Shown: one piece after another, positions 16,719 through 20,914 of the stretch
Layout: the number at the start of each line of letters is the position of its first letter
Numbering within the stretch: the stretch's first letter is position 1
Assembly: GCA_019633425.1 (NCBI GenBank)
Contig: WSUB01000336.1
Span: forward strand, 1-20,914
Direction: 5' to 3'
DNA: 20,914 nt
Source of the DNA: Tulasnella sp. 424
Lineage: Eukaryota; Basidiomycota; Agaricomycetes; Cantharellales; Tulasnellaceae
The notes under the pieces: model-generated
The model's database searches: none
What the model was told of the DNA's origin: nothing
What the model saw: the letters and a program-made list of their open reading frames with translations, nothing else
Program-made: the position numbers and the translations under genes

Positions 16719-18849
16719 ATGGGATATCCAGAGCCCGAACAACGCCCAGTCAACTTCAACGACGATGACACCTCTGGCCCGCCAGCCTACGACAGTCCAA
16801 GTCGCAACACGCAGAAACCCCCGGCACCAAGCACGATGTACTCTATGCCAGGCATTTCTCGCCCCGTCAGTGGCATAACGGCCGAGGACCCATTCTCGCA
16901 AAAGGATGAATACGGTCAAACGAGGGCTGAATCAGTCGCGAGACAATATCGCCGAGAGTCGGCGGTCCAGGGATATAACAAGGAGGATTCGATGGATGAC
17001 GTCGACTTTGACGAACCGTCACCGACACATCCTCGAAGCCCGGCAGATAACAGAGCTCAAGCAGGTCAATTCGACTCGAACAAGTCATCCATATATCCTT
17101 ACGGATCGTCAACCGACGCGATCACATATGTCGACGAGAACTTCAACACTTACTCGAGCAGAAGAAAAAAACCTGAGGGTCAGCCTGCTGTCGGTCTTGA
17201 AACCCCTGGAGTACAACAGCACTTTGAAGACTTGGGTGAGTGAGTTGTGCTAACCGTTAAGGGGCAGCTTGCTAATCGCGGTTCGGGCATGCAGAGTACG
17301 CCGAACCTTCAACTTATCATTCTCCGGCCGCATCCACAAATCCAGAAGGAACGAAAAAGTCCGCGTTCGCGAGGTTCTTTACAGGCGACGACGCCAAATA
17401 CCCTCTTGACCAACAGATCGAAGCAAAACGGAGAGGCTCCTTGATAAGACAGAAACGGCCGTACGTCTGCTGGGCGTTAGCCTGTGCCATGATAAGCGTT
17501 TTGATATACGAATTGGTCTTTAACGGTGAGCACTATCTTCGAAGACACCCTGTTTGATCTCTAACTTGCGCTCTTTGGAACGTCGAATAGGAAGAGCCCA
17601 AGGAACTCCTTTCTCAATGAAGCCTTTCGTCAACCCGTTACTCGGCCCTAGTCAAGCAGCATTAATCGAAATCGGCGCTCGATACGCACCCTGTATGAAG
17701 GCAATCGAAGAGGTACCTGCAACCCTCCAAATGGGATGTGAGTTCATATCTGTTAATAATAAGAATTCTGCTCTTGCTTGAGAAGTTGATGCTGATCCGG
17801 CCCTAACTTAAACTTCTCCTAGGTCCATCTAACACTGCCAACCCACCTACCGACCTCTGCACAATCGAGCAGCTCTGCGCACACGGTGGATTCAACGGTG
17901 GCGAACCAAACCAATGGTGGCGCTTCATCTCACCCATATTCCTCCACGCCGGCGTAGTTCACATATTAATTAACATGTTCGTTCAGTGCACTGTCTCAGC
18001 TCAGGTAATAGCGATTCCATTACTGCTTCCTCGGAGAGGAGATGGAGTAGAATAGTCGCTAACTTGCACGGGATGCTTATTTTTCCAAGGTCGAACGCGA
18101 AGTTGGCTCGCTTGGGTTCGTTATTATTTACTTCGCGGGTGGAATCTTTGGGAACGTTCTTGGAGGAAACTTTGCGATGGTGGGATTGCCATCTGTCGGT
18201 GCTTCGGGAGCGTTATTCGGCACGATTGCGGCAATGTGGGTCGATTTGTTCGCACATTGGCGGTTTGAGCATCGCCCCAAGACTAAGGTCGGTGCCGGAT
18301 ACTTTTCTTTGGACTTGGGGTTCTTTACCTGTACTAACTAGGCTGTTGACCCTCTGTCCTGTATATTCTATAGCTCGCAATGCTCACAATCGAACTCATC
18401 CTCGGTATTGGACTTGGGTTCCTTCCTGGAACGGATAACTTTGCCCATTTGGGCGGTATGTGCTTGGTGGGTATTTTCGAACCTCGCCTCCGCTGCTGCT
18501 TTGGTTCTTAAACTTTTTCCTTCTCTTTCCAGGGCCTACTGGCTTCAATCGCCGTTTACCCCATGATCACCGAAACCAAGACACGAGCAACGATTGTCCT
18601 GGCTTTCAGAGCCACAGCGGTCGCGCTGGCTATTGTTCTGTATGTAGTACTCATACGGAACTTCTACACCGGGAACCCTTACCAAGGTGGGAGACAAGTG
18701 GCAGTGCCGGAGAGACACTCTTGCTAATCGATGCCACTCCTGTTGCCTTAGCTTGTTCCTGGTGTCGATACTTGTCATGCATCCCATCGGCAGCTAACGA
18801 CCACTGCCAGGGAACAGGTATCAGCACGACGACCTCCACACTTCGATAG
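16719..18849 (+). CDS. Rhomboid-family intramembrane serine protease
   Basis: Eight exons: 16719-17235, 17295-17525, 17591-17737, 17823-18004, 18090-18287, 18374-18466, 18533-18686 and 18752-18849. They total 1620 bases, 539 residues, all in phase. The first ~235 residues are a polar Ser/Pro/Asp-rich cytoplasmic tail. The first membrane helix (CWALACAMISVLIYELV) follows at about 239-255. The catalytic core is complete: HILINM in the second core helix (His345, Asn349), GASGALFG with nucleophile Ser398, and partner His450 in NFAHLGG. The C-terminus carries a cysteine cluster (CSWCRYLSC plus DHC) after the last helix. Rhomboids cut substrate transmembrane helices; without a mitochondrial leader, a secretory-pathway or plasma-membrane location is more likely than a Pcp1/PARL role. 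The donor at 18467 was chosen over GTATGT at 18456 because only the former keeps HLGGMCLGLL in frame. Confidence 0.9.
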
Positions 18850-19163
18850 ACGGTTCTACCCTGCTTCAAATATAGACGATGGTCTGTCATACTTTCTTGA
18901 TTCCGTATGTAGCCTGGCTTCTGTGTATTCGTTCTTACCCCACCCTCTACTCTTTACCATGGACGACTCTTTCTTGCATTATGTCTCAATTTCAAGGACG
19001 CTGTACTTAATACTCATCTCATCTGATTAGACCAATCCCATTCTTTAGAGGCCGTGCTTTGCGATCCACAGTGGCTCGAGCACACGGCTAGAACTCAGAA
19101 CGAGCGTATTTTGATATACGTGGGGTGCACACAGTTGGTATTTAAAGATTGACGATGTCGAGT
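18850..19163. other. Convergent intergenic region
   Basis: This 314-bp stretch lies between the stop of the rhomboid gene (+) and the stop of the GH44 gene (-). It should contain the two 3' untranslated regions. It is moderately T-rich. Nothing else was recognised in it. Confidence 0.5.
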
Positions 19164-20914
19164 TTAGACTTGTTTCATGAAAAGAGCGGTGTAAGCGGGG
19201 ATCACGGTATACGTGTTGGCCTTGAGGACAGTGGTTGTCTACAAACAATTCAATCAGCCTCAATGTCTAAAATGATTTCGCTTTGATGAACACATACCTG
19301 CCACTTGGCATTGCCAGAAGCACCACCGAAGTGCCTCACGAAGTACTTGCCGGTCGGGACGTTGGAGATGTAGAAAGCCATTGGCGAGGTATTCTTGTTG
19401 ACGAAGACCAAAGAAACCTTGCCACTGTCAACACCAGCGTACAGACCGAAGATGTTATCAATGTTGTCGGCCATGTTGACTTGGACGCTGTTGGAGCCGA
19501 AGTAGGTTCCGTAGCTAACCACAGAGATCGAATTAGGCGGTGCATCGACGCAGACTGACAGCACGAGCTCACCCTCTATAGAGCCAGTAAGCGAGGCCAG
19601 CGGGGCCCTTCTCGTCGGGAGTAGCCCAATATGTAGCGCTATCAACGCCATAGCGACCGAAGATACCGAGACAATCGGCGGTGACGAGACCACCAGTAAT
19701 GTCACCGTCATTACTCGAATCCCACTCGCTGATGGACAGTTTGGTACCGGGGTAATTCTGCGCAATCAGTTGTTGCATGCGAGGGATTAGCCAGACAGCC
19801 CTGTTGTTAGGCTGGTGGTTTTGAGTACTATTCGCGATCCAAGACTCATCGACATAACCGGGATCTATGCATCGCGCGTCGGTAGAGTGTTATTGATCTG
19901 TGTTTTCAGCGCAGGAAATGCGAGACTTACCCCAGAGAGAGCGAGTCATGCGGAGTCGGAGGGCCTTAGCGGCGTCGTCGTTTGCGCTGGTGTCGGGCTG
20001 GAAGTAGTAGTGGATATCGAGGTAATCGAGAAGACGCTTGCCAATAGCCGTTTCCTTGGCCTTCATCTGTGAGAGGAACCATGGCAGGAAGTCCTGGTTC
20101 CCGTGAGCTGTGTTGTCAGACCAGCCGACCACACTGGTCCAGTCTAACAATTTAGAAAAAGGTGAGCTCGCTATTTGGGCGATCCGCAATACAGGGCAGC
20201 TTACAGAACCACCAGGAGCAAGTTGAAGGAGCAGCAACCTTGACGTTTGGGAGGGCTTCTTTAGCTGCAGTAGCAAACGCGACGATCCTGGAGAGCTCTT
20301 CATCGTAGTCCAAGGGGCTGTATACTTTTGTTAAAAATTATGCATTTGGAAATTGAGGTAAAGGGACTCACGTAGGATGCATATCATAATGGGTACTGCT
20401 GGCAATCTCAATTTCGTTATCGATGTTGACAATGTCTGGCTTGTTAACGAGGCCTCTCAACCACTTCTTAGCAAGAGTAGTGTTCCAGGGGGTGTAGACG
20501 CTGGTGGGATTTGGTGCAGGGCTGATCCAAGAACCGTTAGCCAAGAGACCGTTTCCGGCATCAGCATTGTAGGGGTCGAATTTCGCTTGGTCTGGAAGAC
20601 ATTCTGAGTCAAAGCATCGGCTCGTAAGAACCAGTACACACCAGGATAGATAGACTTCGGGAAGGAGTACGAGGTCGTGTCCTTAGACACCCAGTCAAGG
20701 CTGGTGAATAAATGGCAGCTCGGTTAGCCAAAGCTCTTCACCGGCCGACCACCAAGAGCTCACGCTGGGACAGTCAAGATGGTCTTGCTACCTGCAGCAG
20801 AGACCCAGCCTACCCAGTCATCGCCACTGTCGGAGCCTCTGTTCTCGAAATACCAATCGTTGCCAGCATTGGTGAAGTCGCCGAAAGGGTTGTAAGCAGT
20901 GACGGCATTGCCAC
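19164..20914 (-). CDS. GH44-family endoglucanase/xyloglucanase, 5' end outside window
   Basis: Read leftward, eight exons are visible: 20764-20914 (partial), 20642-20700, 20372-20591, 20205-20317, 19931-20143, 19573-19864, 19298-19514 and 19164-19220. They encode 439 residues to the stop, all in phase. The visible part opens in the GH44 N-terminal region (GNAVTAYNPFGDFTNAGNDW). It contains the acid/base glutamate in VNIDNEIEI followed by SSTHYDMHP, and the barrel segment YLDIHYYFQPD. The nucleophile glutamate is in KLSISEWDSSND, and the domain ends with a beta-rich part finishing LFMKQV. The family hydrolyses internal beta-1,4 bonds of cellulose, xyloglucan or related glucans, and family enzymes are secreted. 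The signal peptide, if any, lies upstream of the window. No carbohydrate-binding module is seen C-terminal to the catalytic domain. Confidence 0.88.

Noticed and set aside
18456..18532. Rhomboid intron using GTATGT at 18456
   Set aside because: It throws the next exon out of frame. The donor at 18467 preserves HLGGMCLGLL and the last helices.

Overview
This is nuclear DNA of a filamentous fungus, most likely a basidiomycete of the Agaricomycetes. The genes are dense and lie on both strands. They are split by many 50-90 bp introns with GT(A/G)xG donors and pyrimidine-CAG/TAG acceptors. The gene types fit: a TKL-type kinase fused to TPRs, a Ser/Thr-rich single-pass membrane protein, a rhomboid protease and a GH44 glycosidase. 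No bacterial operon structure, tRNA, rRNA, transposase or CRISPR array was seen. The exon models below were joined by hand from splice signals, frame and family motifs.

Left half (about 109-11973): one ~6 kb block is present twice, head to tail. Unit A is 109-6250 and unit B is 6251-11973. Each carries, in order: (i) a leftward small gene of unknown function, open in B (6326-6772) and broken in A; (ii) a rightward gene for a non-RD TKL-like kinase fused to tandem 40-residue TPRs (A 942-3601, B 7031-9338); (iii) a stretch of decayed or unrecognised coding sequence ending in a conserved ~71-codon open exon; (iv) a leftward seven-exon YebC/TACO1-family mitochondrial translation factor gene. TACO1 is intact in B (10517-11781) and carries at least three lesions in A (4790-6057). 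The TPR array has 8 regular units in A and 5 in B. That accounts for 360 of the 419 bp length difference between the units.

Right half (12189-20914): a two-exon gene for a ~956-residue single-pass membrane protein (12189-15138, +) is followed by a 1.6 kb gap holding a possible box C/D snoRNA. Next is an eight-exon rhomboid intramembrane protease with all catalytic residues (16719-18849, +). Converging on it is a GH44 endoglucanase-type gene (19164 to the window end, -) whose 5' end lies outside the window.

Working together: TACO1 would act in mitochondrial translation, the rhomboid in a membrane, and GH44 outside the cell on beta-glucan; nothing suggests a shared pathway. The most unusual locus is the duplicated kinase-TPR gene. 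A signalling kinase is joined to near-identical tandem repeats that differ in number and at a few fixed positions between paralogues. This resembles the fast-evolving repeat domains of fungal NLR-like recognition proteins, but no nucleotide-binding domain is present. That role is inference.
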